Source: Nitrospinota bacterium
GTDB taxonomy: Bacteria; Nitrospinota_A; UBA7883; JACRLM01
Assembly: GCA_015231995.1 (NCBI GenBank)
Contig: JADGAO010000094.1
Span: 1-8,784 of the forward strand
Reading direction: 5' to 3'
Length of the DNA: 8,784 nucleotides
The position numbers were made by a program, and so were the translations under genes. Below the pieces are notes generated by a model that was not told the origin of the DNA, did no database searches, and worked only from the letters and a program-made list of their open reading frames with translations. How positions within the stretch are numbered: position 1 is the first letter of the stretch; each line of letters opens with the position of its first letter. Positions 1-6,794 of this stretch are shown here, in pieces.

Positions 1-11
1 GTGTTCTTCAC
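1..11 (-). CDS. possible start of a further operon gene (partial, 11 nt)
   Basis: A GTG codon reading leftwards from position 11 is preceded by AAGGAG (complement of 18-23) at a 6-nt spacing, which is an excellent Shine-Dalgarno arrangement. The frame stays open to the window edge. The same frame is also open upstream back to a TGA at about 51-53 and contains a TTG at 30-32 that would give the N-terminus LEDKEFEVKNT, so the start could be slightly further upstream, although that TTG has a poorer ribosome site. Only four codons are visible, so no product can be named. If real, this is the next minus-strand gene after the secreted protein. Confidence 0.3.
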
Positions 12-74
12 CTCGAACTCCTTGTCTTCCAATGTGAGGTTATTGTCTCTTCAGGACGGCGGGGTGAAGAACAC
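1..74. repeat. 12-bp perfect inverted repeat with internal hairpin in leader region
   Basis: Positions 1-12 (GTGTTCTTCACC) and 63-74 (GGTGAAGAACAC) are perfect reverse complements, with two further pairs (14/61, 15/60) beyond a G-T wobble. Nested over the right arm is a compact hairpin at 58-81: GGCG+GGGTG, loop AAGAA, CACCC, one bulged G, CGCC. The core 8-mer GTTCTTCA also occurs at 114-121. In minus-strand RNA the middle segment could therefore pair with itself, with the upstream copy or with the putative GTG start of the next gene. No T-run follows the 58-81 hairpin on either strand, so it is not a standard intrinsic terminator. The repeats are seen directly; any regulatory role is inference. 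Confidence 0.45.
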
Positions 75-138
75 CCGCGCCGAGCATCTGGGCAACAGCG
101 CGACCCGACCACGGTTCTTCAGCCCCGTAACGGTGGCG

Positions 139-1098
139 TTAGAAAAGTTTCTTGATGGCTCCAAGGCCTTTCTTGATAGCGTCCTGCGGGGAGTTTTCCT
201 CTTCTTTCGCAGGCTGATCCTCCTTCTTGTCTGCCTCTCCCTTATCGCTGGAAGTCTCCTCCTTGCGGGGTTCGCTGGCGCGTTCTTTCTCCGCCTTTTT
301 CCGTTCAGCCCTGGATTCTTTCATCCCCTTGTCGCGTTCGCGCCCGACGTTCTCCATATCTCTGCTCATCTTCTTGGAGGCTTCGGGATCCTTGAGCATG
401 TCCATGACCGACTTGGCCATTTCGCGGTTGGACTTGTCGGCTTCCTTGTCGTACTGCACGTTGATACCTGCCGGGACGTTGAAAACGTCGGACGGGATGG
501 CGGCGTCTTTTTCAAGTTTCGTGGCGGCGGATTTGATCGTCATGCCCATCATGCTTCCATCCGTCTTGAGCATGATTCCTGAGTCGCTCATCACGAGAGT
601 GGTTATGCCCATCGCCTTTACGACGTCGCAAGGGTAGCCCAGGTGCGATCCGGCTTTTTTCTCGACGGTTCCGCCCATCATCTGAGACATGTTGGTTCCC
701 ATATCCACGGCGTTTTTCTTTACGTTCTCTTTTTCCTTGGCGGAGAGTTTGCCGTATTCCTCGGACATGAACTTGTTGGGGTTTATGAATTTGCGTCCGG
801 TTTTCTTTTCCATGTCGACTTCGGTGACCAGCTCTGGCGTGGTTATCGTCACCTTGTCGTTGGAGACGTTCATGAACATCACCTTGCCTTTGGTCTTTCT
901 GACGTGGACCTGTTCCTGCCCGCTGGCGCGGATATAAAGGGTTTCCGTCCCCTTCTCGTCGCCAGCCACGTCGTACTGCACGATGGCGGATTTGAACGGT
1001 AGCTTGCGTTCCCACGGCGATTCCTCGGCGAACGACACTCCGCAAAAGATGAAAAGGGAAACGGGCAAAACAGCCATTAAAAACCTTGAAGGCGTCAT
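139..1098 (-). CDS. secreted DUF4412-like protein, Met-rich, with charged tail
   Basis: A 319-residue exported protein of unknown function. Residues 1-24 form a Sec signal peptide (basic MTPSR, hydrophobic core, SFA before E25); the Cys at 19 is not in a lipobox, so a lipoprotein is unlikely. Residues 35-215 form a beta-rich-looking domain. Its end (GYPCDVVKAMG... then IPSDVFNVPAGINV at about 201-214) resembles the closing part of DUF4412-type periplasmic proteins; this is a by-eye resemblance. Met is unusually frequent (about 22 of 319), with clusters at 137-141 and 183-186. Residues 220-303 are almost all Lys, Glu, Asp and Arg, probably helical or disordered. The protein ends in a short basic amphipathic segment, GLGAIKKLF. 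The start has GGAG about 9 nt upstream. It lies 43 nt after the membrane protein gene and is probably the same transcript. A chaperone, lipid-binding or metal role cannot be distinguished. Confidence 0.8.
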   Translation of the reverse strand: MTPSRFLMAVLPVSLFIFCGVSFAEESPWERKLPFKSAIVQYDVAGDEKGTETLYIRASGQEQVHVRKTKGKVMFMNVSNDKVTITTPELVTEVDMEKKTGRKFINPNKFMSEEYGKLSAKEKENVKKNAVDMGTNMSQMMGGTVEKKAGSHLGYPCDVVKAMGITTLVMSDSGIMLKTDGSMMGMTIKSAATKLEKDAAIPSDVFNVPAGINVQYDKEADKSNREMAKSVMDMLKDPEASKKMSRDMENVGRERDKGMKESRAERKKAEKERASEPRKEETSSDKGEADKKEDQPAKEEENSPQDAIKKGLGAIKKLF

Positions 1099-1141
1099 TA
1101 TAGTCTGCTCCGGTTATTGATGGATAACATGGCCGCCTGCG

Positions 1142-2227
1142 TCAGAGGCCCTGTCTCGAATACAAAATCACGTTTTTAATCCCTGCGTCGAGCCTGCGGA
1201 ATCTGGCTGGTTCGGGAAGGATCGAGTTGATTTTATCGAACAGCGCGGGGCCTGCGAAAGCCTCCGGGTCGAACGGTTTTTCATCGCCAGCCTCGTCGCG
1301 GACAACCCACTGGCTTCCCGCCTTCACCACGGAGACGGTGGAATATCTGGAAATCGTCCTTGCGATGGCCTCCATCTGCGCGCCTTCCATCACCCACGCA
1401 AGACGTTGGGCGAACTCCCTGCGCTTTTCAGGGGGAACATTCGCCTTCCTGTACGCCAAATTTAGCCATTGATAGAGAAGCTCCGGGGAAGGTTCGGCTA
1501 ATTGAATTTCCTTTTCCGCCGACTCAGCGCCGCCGAAAGGGGTCGGAATGGAAATCCGCACGCCGAAGAAACCTTTCCCCTCCTCGGCTTTCGCATTGGC
1601 GGTCATGTGAACTCTCAACCGTCCGTAAACCTCCGCGAAAAACGCGGGGAACCCATCCGCCGTCACAGCCGGTTTCGCCTCCATAGTCCTGACGGACAGT
1701 TTATGGCGGCGCAATAGTTGGGAAGGTTCGAAACCGGGATGGTTGTATAACGGCATCCCGCTTGGCCTGTCGCGGGTGACCATCTCTTCGGGGGCGGAAC
1801 TTGTGGTGACGACCCGCCCATCGGCGTATTCCGTCAGGAGGTTGAGCCATGCCAGCCCGTTTCCGTCGCGATACAAAACCCCCACCAGCGACTTATCGGG
1901 GTGAGTGTACGCCCGTATCGCAAGGCCGGGAAATTCGCCGACCGTAAAATCGCCTATCCGTTTCATCCCGCCGGAAACGACAAGCGTCTCTTCCGTCAAC
2001 ACGGCAAGGGGAAACCCTGCGAAAACGTCCGCGCCCTCCACCTGGGCGAGGCTCACCGTCGCAGGCAAAGAGGCTCCGGCCTTTTCAGGCAGACGCGGCA
2101 GGTCTTTACTTGCGTCATTGTCGGGATCCTCTCCGGTTTTAGGCTCGCTCCGCAAAAACTGGGACATCACGAAAATGACGATCCCCATTACTATCAAAGA
2201 CCAGTAAGGGGCGGTTTGCTCCAACAT
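1142..2227 (-). CDS. membrane-anchored protein of unknown function
   Basis: A 361-residue protein I do not recognise. One transmembrane helix spans about residues 9-25 (SLIVMGIVIFVMSQF), followed by an acidic, proline-containing linker (about 27-55) and a soluble domain of roughly 300 residues. There is no clear cleavable signal peptide, so it probably stays anchored in the inner membrane; the charges flanking the helix do not settle which side the domain faces. The soluble part looks mixed alpha/beta, with a helical stretch at about 246-295 (LLYQWLNLAYRKA... FAQRLAWVMEGAQMEAIAR). No Walker, haem, zinc or protease motif is visible and there are no cysteines. The start is firm: GGAGG lies 8 nt upstream, and the gene begins 15 nt after the lon stop, so co-transcription with lon is very likely. 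Position suggests, but does not show, a link to envelope protein quality control. Confidence 0.8.
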   Translation of the reverse strand: MLEQTAPYWSLIVMGIVIFVMSQFLRSEPKTGEDPDNDASKDLPRLPEKAGASLPATVSLAQVEGADVFAGFPLAVLTEETLVVSGGMKRIGDFTVGEFPGLAIRAYTHPDKSLVGVLYRDGNGLAWLNLLTEYADGRVVTTSSAPEEMVTRDRPSGMPLYNHPGFEPSQLLRRHKLSVRTMEAKPAVTADGFPAFFAEVYGRLRVHMTANAKAEEGKGFFGVRISIPTPFGGAESAEKEIQLAEPSPELLYQWLNLAYRKANVPPEKRREFAQRLAWVMEGAQMEAIARTISRYSTVSVVKAGSQWVVRDEAGDEKPFDPEAFAGPALFDKINSILPEPARFRRLDAGIKNVILYSRQGL

Positions 2228-2242
2228 CGTTTACGCCTCCTG

Positions 2243-4720
2243 TCAGTTCAGCGGCTGGCCGGGCGCTTGCGCGGGGCCATGTCGTTTTCTGGAAGATTTA
2301 CGCGACACCGGAATCTCCTTGCGTGGGCTTGTCCCCTTTTTGCCGTTGGGCAGAGCCGACAGAGCCAGCCTGAAGACCTCGTCAATGTGTTCGACAGGAA
2401 TTATCTCCAGATCGCCAATTACATTCAAAGGAATCTCCCTGAGGTCGCGTTCGTTTTCTTTCGGTATGAGAACCCTTCGCACTCCGGCCCTGCCTGCGGC
2501 CAACAGTTTTTCCTTGAGCCCGCCAATGGCAAGAACCCGGCCACGAAGCGTTATCTCGCCGGTCATGGCAGTGCCCGCCCGCGCCGGTATGTGAAGAAGG
2601 GCGGAGGCCATCGAGGTTGCCAGGCTCACGCCTGCGGAGGGGCCTTCTTTCGGCGTTGCGCCTTCCGGGATGTGGATGTGAATGTCTATCTTGTCCTGGA
2701 AACCTTTGTGGAGGCCGAACTGGGCCGCCCGCGAACGGATGAACGAAAGGGCCGCCTGGGCCGATTCTTTCATCACCTCGCCGAGCTTCCCGGTAAGTAT
2801 GAATTTCCCGGCGCCGGGCGTGATGACCGTCTCTATCTTGAGCAGGGCGCCGCCAAGCTCCGTCCACGCAAGGCCGGTGGCCACGCCGACTTCGTCTTTC
2901 TTTTCGGCCTCGTCTTCCTTGAATTTTATCTCGCCCAGATATTTGACCAGGTCCCCCGCCGTCACCTCCAGCTTCTTGCGGAAAGCTGATTTGGCGATTT
3001 TGGCGTCTTTAGATTTTTCCGCCACCTTGCGCGCCAGCTTGCGGATGACCGAGCCTATCTCGCGCTCCAGATTGCGCACGCCGGCCTCTTTGGTGTAGCC
3101 GCTGATAATAAGGCGCAGGGCGTCCTCCTTGATATCGAGGGAGCCGGGGGGCAGGCCGTGTTCCTTCTCCTGTTTGGGGATGAGATGTTTTTTGGCTATC
3201 TCCTCCTTTTCCATGTCGGTGTAGCCGGAGACGTTGATAACCTCCATCCTGTCCAGGAGCGGGCGGGGTATCGTATGCAATGTGTTGGCGGTGGTGATAA
3301 ACATCACTTCCGACAGGTCGTAGTCCACCTCCAGATAATGGTCGTTGAACGTGTGGTTCTGCTCCGGATCCAACGCCTCCAGAAGAGCCGAGGCGGGATC
3401 GCCACGGAAATCAGACGAAAGCTTGTCCACCTCGTCGAGCATGATGACGGGATTCTTGACGCCCGCCTTTTTCATTGACTGCACAAGCCTGCCGGGAAGC
3501 GAGCCGATATATGTGCGCCTGTGGCCGCGTATCTCCGCCTCGTCGCGCACGCCGCCCAGCGAGAAACGGACGAACTTGCGCCCCATGGCCCTTGCGATGG
3601 ATTTGCCAAGCGACGTCTTGCCGACGCCGGGAGGCCCGACGAATAAAAGGATCGGCCCTTTCATCCGTTTGACGAGCTTCGTCACGGAGAGGTGCTCGAG
3701 TATCCGGTCTTTCACCTTCTCAAGCCCGTGATGGTCTTCGTTGAGTATTTTTTCCGCCCCGGCTATGTCCAGCTTGTCGGGCGTGCGCTCTTTCCATGGA
3801 ACGTCAACGAGCCAGTCTATGTAGTTCCTCGATACCGTAACCTCTGCGGACAAAGGCGGCATCTGTTCGAGCTTGGACAGCTCCTTGAGCGCTTTTTTCT
3901 CCACGTCCGGCGGCATCCCGGCGGTTTTTATCTTTTTGCGAAGCTCGCCGAATTCCGCGCGGTCGTCGTCGGGCGATTTGCCAAGCTCTTTCTGGATGGC
4001 CTTCATCTGCTCGGTGAGATAGTAGTCTTTCTGCGACTTCTCTATCTGTTTCTTGACCCGGTTGCGAACCCTGCGGTCTATCTGCGCGGTCTCTATCTCC
4101 ACCTGCAGTATTTGGATGAGGCGGTCGAGCCTGTCGCGAATCCGAAACTCTTCGAGGATTTTCTGCCTGTCGTCTAGGCTCAGCAAAAGACTGCCGGCCG
4201 CGTCGGCGAACTGGCCGGGATGCTCCATCTTCAGGAAATCGTCCGCGACCTCTTTGGGCAGGCGCGAAGTGAGCTTGGCATGGCGCGAGAAAAACGAACG
4301 AGCCACTCTCAAAAGCGACTCCTCGTCCACAGTCACCTCGCCGTCCGTCTCGCAAGCCTCCACCTTCACGGACATGAATCCGTCCGCCTTCTCGTGCCGT
4401 AGTATCCGCGCCCTGGCCCGGCCCTCCACCATGGCTTTGACGGAGCCGTCCTGGAGCCTCAAAATCTGTATCACCTCGGCCACGCACCCGACGTCGAAAA
4501 TGTCCGTCTCCGCCGGTTCGTTCACAGCGGCGTTCCTCTGGGCGGCCAGCATTATCATCCTGTCCGGCGAAGAGAATGCGTGGTTGAGGGCGTTTATGGA
4601 TTTGACCCTGCCGACAAATAATGGCGCCCCCATGCCGGGAAACACCACGATGTCGCGGAGGGGGAGAAGCGGCAAAGCGTCACTCCAGACGGAATCCGGA
4701 ATGTTTGGAAACGTAATCAT
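2243..4720 (-). CDS. lon: ATP-dependent Lon protease (LonA type)
   Basis: Cytosolic homohexameric protease that unfolds and degrades damaged and short-lived regulatory proteins using ATP. The 825 residues show the full LonA layout. The N-terminal substrate-binding domain begins with LPLLPLRDIVVFPGM (about 17-30), followed by a coiled region (about 190-310). The AAA+ module has Walker A GPPGVGKT at 362-369 and Walker B VIMLDEVDK at 425-433. The protease domain has its catalytic Ser695 in PKEGPSAG and Lys738 in GGLKEKLLAA; their 43-residue spacing matches the E. coli pair Ser679/Lys722. The protein is about 40 residues longer than E. coli Lon, partly through a basic, low-complexity tail from about 790 (GKKGTSPRKE...SSRKRHG) lying beyond the conserved protease core. 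AGGA lies 4 nt before the ATG. It follows clpX by 114 nt. No CIRCE element is seen upstream. Confidence 0.98.
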   Translation of the reverse strand: MITFPNIPDSVWSDALPLLPLRDIVVFPGMGAPLFVGRVKSINALNHAFSSPDRMIMLAAQRNAAVNEPAETDIFDVGCVAEVIQILRLQDGSVKAMVEGRARARILRHEKADGFMSVKVEACETDGEVTVDEESLLRVARSFFSRHAKLTSRLPKEVADDFLKMEHPGQFADAAGSLLLSLDDRQKILEEFRIRDRLDRLIQILQVEIETAQIDRRVRNRVKKQIEKSQKDYYLTEQMKAIQKELGKSPDDDRAEFGELRKKIKTAGMPPDVEKKALKELSKLEQMPPLSAEVTVSRNYIDWLVDVPWKERTPDKLDIAGAEKILNEDHHGLEKVKDRILEHLSVTKLVKRMKGPILLFVGPPGVGKTSLGKSIARAMGRKFVRFSLGGVRDEAEIRGHRRTYIGSLPGRLVQSMKKAGVKNPVIMLDEVDKLSSDFRGDPASALLEALDPEQNHTFNDHYLEVDYDLSEVMFITTANTLHTIPRPLLDRMEVINVSGYTDMEKEEIAKKHLIPKQEKEHGLPPGSLDIKEDALRLIISGYTKEAGVRNLEREIGSVIRKLARKVAEKSKDAKIAKSAFRKKLEVTAGDLVKYLGEIKFKEDEAEKKDEVGVATGLAWTELGGALLKIETVITPGAGKFILTGKLGEVMKESAQAALSFIRSRAAQFGLHKGFQDKIDIHIHIPEGATPKEGPSAGVSLATSMASALLHIPARAGTAMTGEITLRGRVLAIGGLKEKLLAAGRAGVRRVLIPKENERDLREIPLNVIGDLEIIPVEHIDEVFRLALSALPNGKKGTSPRKEIPVSRKSSRKRHGPAQAPGQPLN

Positions 4721-4762
4721 GTCATCCTGTCCACAGTAGGGTAAGCCGGCGGGCCGCCAAGG

Positions 4763-4822
4763 CGGAACGACGCAAGCCGATCGTTCCGTCCGCCCAATAT
4801 GTCAATATCGCAACATTGGCGG
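4763..4822 (-). other. two tandem hairpins in the clpX-lon gap
   Basis: The 114-nt gap between clpX and lon holds two stem-loops. The first in transcription order pairs the complement of 4815-4822 (CCGCCAAT) with that of 4790-4798 (ATTGGGCGG), 8 bp with one bulged base and a 16-nt loop. The second pairs the complement of 4781-4788 (CGGAACGA) with that of 4763-4770 (TCGTTCCG), a perfect 8-bp stem with a 10-nt loop. Two more G-C pairs can form across a bulge. No U-tract follows either stem, so they are not typical intrinsic terminators. They could be RNA processing or stability elements separating the clp and lon messages. A consensus -35 (TTGACA, complement of 4800-4805) lies here, but no acceptable -10 is found 16-18 nt downstream. 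Confidence 0.5.
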
Positions 4823-4834
4823 ATTCGGGATCCG

Positions 4835-6085
4835 TCAACTCGCCTGTTTTTCGTCCTGTTTCTCGTAAAGCAGAAGAGGGCTTTCCCTTCTTACGATTAC
4901 CTCTTCGTTGATGATGCACTCGGTCACGCCGGTCATCCCGGGAAGCTCGTACATCGAGTCGAGCATTATCTCTTCGAGCACAGCCCGAAGGCCGCGCGCG
5001 CCGGTCTTGCGCCGTCCCGCCTCGCGGGAAATGGCCCGCACCGCGCCGTCCGTAAACTTGAGTTTGACCCCTTCGAGTTCCATGAACTTCTGGAACTGCT
5101 TTATGATGGAATTCTTGGGTTCCATCAACACGCGCACCAGAGAGTCCTCGTCAAGCTCGTCGAGCGTGGCGAGCACCGGAATCCTGCCGATAAACTCCGG
5201 TATGAGGCCGAACTTGAGCAGGTCTTCCGGTTGCACCTGTTTGAGCAGGTCGTCTATGGAAGTGTCCCGCTTGTCCTTTAACTTCGCGCCGAAACCCATC
5301 ACCTTCCTGCCGATCCTCTGCTCCACGATCTTCTCCAGCCCGACGAACGCGCCGCCGCAGACGAAGAGTATGTTGCTGGTGTCCACCTGCAGAAACTCCT
5401 GATGGGGGTGTTTCCTGCCGCCCTGCGGAGGCACGGAGGCTATCGTCCCCTCGATGATCTTTAACAGGGCCTGCTGGACCCCTTCGCCGGATACGTCGCG
5501 GGTGATTGAGGGGTTTTCGGACTTGCGGGATATTTTGTCTATCTCGTCCACATAGATGATGCCGCGCTCCACCTTGTCAATGTCGAAATCCGCCACCTGG
5601 CAAAGCCGCAGGATTATGTTCTCCACGTCTTCGCCCACATAACCGGCCTCGGTGAGGGTGGTGGCGTCCACGATGGTGAAGGGGACGTTGAGATACTTGG
5701 CCAGCGTCTGAGCGAGAAGCGTCTTGCCCGAACCGGACGGGCCGATGAGCATGATGTTGCTCTTCTGCAGTTCCACGCCGTCGGGCCCCACGTTGGCCTC
5801 GATCCGTTTGTAGTGGTTATAAACGGCGACGGAGAGGACTTTTTTTGCGTATTCCTGGCCGATGACATAGTCGTCGAGGAATTTCTTGATCTCGCTGGGT
5901 TTGGGAATCTGCGTGGAGACGGCGGTCTTCTCCTGATTCCACTCCTCCATTATGATTTCGTTGCACAGGTCTATGCACTCGTCGCAGATATAGACGGTGG
6001 GTCCGGCGATGAGCTTTTTCACATCGGACTGGCCCTTGCCGCAAAACGAACAGCGAAGTGTGCCTTCCTGTCTCATTTTTACCAT
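4835..6085 (-). CDS. clpX: ClpX, ATP-dependent unfoldase subunit of ClpXP
   Basis: Cytosolic AAA+ hexamer that recognises tagged or unfolded proteins, unfolds them and translocates them into ClpP. Its 416 residues are close to the E. coli length (424). The N-terminal zinc-binding domain has Cys12, Cys15, Cys34 and Cys37. Walker A is GPSGSGKT at 115-122 and Walker B IIYVDEID at 176-183. The pore-1 loop is GYVG at 148-151 and the RKH pore loop is near 224-226. The arginine of PEFIGR is residue 301 and the sensor-2 motif GARGLR is at 362-367. The ClpP-docking loop, normally IGF, reads MGF here (263-265, in VMGFGAK). The start is firm: AAGGAG lies 6 nt before the ATG. It lies 53 nt after clpP. 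Confidence 0.98.
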   Translation of the reverse strand: MVKMRQEGTLRCSFCGKGQSDVKKLIAGPTVYICDECIDLCNEIIMEEWNQEKTAVSTQIPKPSEIKKFLDDYVIGQEYAKKVLSVAVYNHYKRIEANVGPDGVELQKSNIMLIGPSGSGKTLLAQTLAKYLNVPFTIVDATTLTEAGYVGEDVENIILRLCQVADFDIDKVERGIIYVDEIDKISRKSENPSITRDVSGEGVQQALLKIIEGTIASVPPQGGRKHPHQEFLQVDTSNILFVCGGAFVGLEKIVEQRIGRKVMGFGAKLKDKRDTSIDDLLKQVQPEDLLKFGLIPEFIGRIPVLATLDELDEDSLVRVLMEPKNSIIKQFQKFMELEGVKLKFTDGAVRAISREAGRRKTGARGLRAVLEEIMLDSMYELPGMTGVTECIINEEVIVRRESPLLLYEKQDEKQAS

Positions 6086-6138
6086 CAGCCGCTCCTTCCA
6101 GTTAGTTCCAATTCACCCGACGGTCCGGGCGGATGTCG

Positions 6139-6753
6139 TTATGCCTGTCCGCTATCCGGTTTTTTCTTCAGGTCGGGCCTGGAGGTTATAACCTCGTCCA
6201 CTATACCGTATTCCTTGGCCTCGCCCCCGGACATGAAATAATCCCGGTCGGAATCCTGCCTGACCTGTTCCTTGGATTTGCCGGTGTGTTTGGACATTAT
6301 CTCCTCAAGCCGGTCGCGAAGTTTCCTTATCTCGCGGGACTGTATCTCGATATCGGTCTGTTGGCCTGAAAAGCCGCCGGATGGCTGGTGGATCATTATC
6401 CTGCTGTTGGGCAGGGCGTAACGCTTGCCATGGGTACCGGCCGCGAGCAGTAGTGAACCCATAGAGGCCGCCTGACCGATGCAGATGGTCTGTATGTCCG
6501 GTTTGACGTACTGCATGGTGTCGTATATGGCAAGGCCAGCCGTGACCATCCCGCCAGGGCTGTTTATGTAAAGGTATATATCCTGCGACGGGTCGTCGGC
6601 CTCCAGAAAAAGAAGCTGGGCGACGACGAGGTTGGCCACATAATCGTCTATCGCGGTGCCCAGGAATATTATGCGGTCCTTGAGAAGCCTGCTGTAAATG
6701 TCGTAAGAGCGCTCGCCCCGGTTGGTCTGCTCGACAACTATCGGCACTAGCAT
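6139..6753 (-). CDS. clpP: ClpP, proteolytic subunit of ClpXP
   Basis: Serine peptidase forming a 14-subunit barrel that degrades proteins delivered by ClpX. With the ATG at 6753 (MLVPIVVEQT) the protein is 204 residues, and the catalytic triad is Ser97 (GQAASMGS), His122 (MIHQP) and Asp171 (DRDYF), identical to mature E. coli ClpP numbering. The substrate-binding INSPGG loop and the FLEADDP-type handle region are intact. This start has GAGG at 6 nt and GGAGG at 11 nt upstream. Two longer in-frame starts exist. The ATG at 6795 overlaps the tig stop as TGATG, and the ATG at 6807 has GAGGA touching the codon. They would add 14 or 18 residues, possibly a removable propeptide as in E. coli. The C-terminus carries a short charged tail (PDLKKKPDSGQA). 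It sits between tig and clpX in one operon. Confidence 0.97.
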   Translation of the reverse strand: MLVPIVVEQTNRGERSYDIYSRLLKDRIIFLGTAIDDYVANLVVAQLLFLEADDPSQDIYLYINSPGGMVTAGLAIYDTMQYVKPDIQTICIGQAASMGSLLLAAGTHGKRYALPNSRIMIHQPSGGFSGQQTDIEIQSREIRKLRDRLEEIMSKHTGKSKEQVRQDSDRDYFMSGGEAKEYGIVDEVITSRPDLKKKPDSGQA

Positions 6754-6769
6754 TTGCGACCTCGCCTCC
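6751..6769 (-). promoter_or_regulatory. clpP ribosome binding site deciding the start
   Basis: The complement of 6765-6769 reads GGAGG and that of 6760-6763 reads GAGG, ending 11 nt and 6 nt before the ATG at 6751-6753. This is clearly better than the ribosome site of either longer clpP start. The site lies inside the coding frame of the longer versions, so an internal start producing two ClpP forms is also possible. Confidence 0.5.
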
Positions 6770-6794
6770 ATACCGTATTTTTCGACTTCTCTCA

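Noticed and set aside
1..12. Terminal 12-bp inverted repeat as the end of an insertion sequence
   Set aside because: The two arms are only about 50 bp apart with no transposase or target duplication, and they are better explained as an RNA pairing or chance overlap with the 58-81 hairpin.
1901..2989. Long plus-strand open frame (362 codons) opposite lon and the membrane protein gene
   Set aside because: It spans two genes firmly identified on the other strand, crosses their boundary, shows no recognisable domain and has no ribosome site; it is an antisense shadow of GC-rich coding sequence.
4777..4805. Internal lon promoter with a perfect -35 (TTGACA)
   Set aside because: At 16-18 nt spacing the downstream hexamer is GATCGG or similar, which is not a usable sigma70 -10, and no heat-shock promoter pattern is evident by eye.
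6100..6130. Hairpin CCCG-GACCGT-CGGG between clpP and clpX as a terminator
   Set aside because: Only 4 bp long, with no T-run after it; clpP and clpX are expected to share a transcript.
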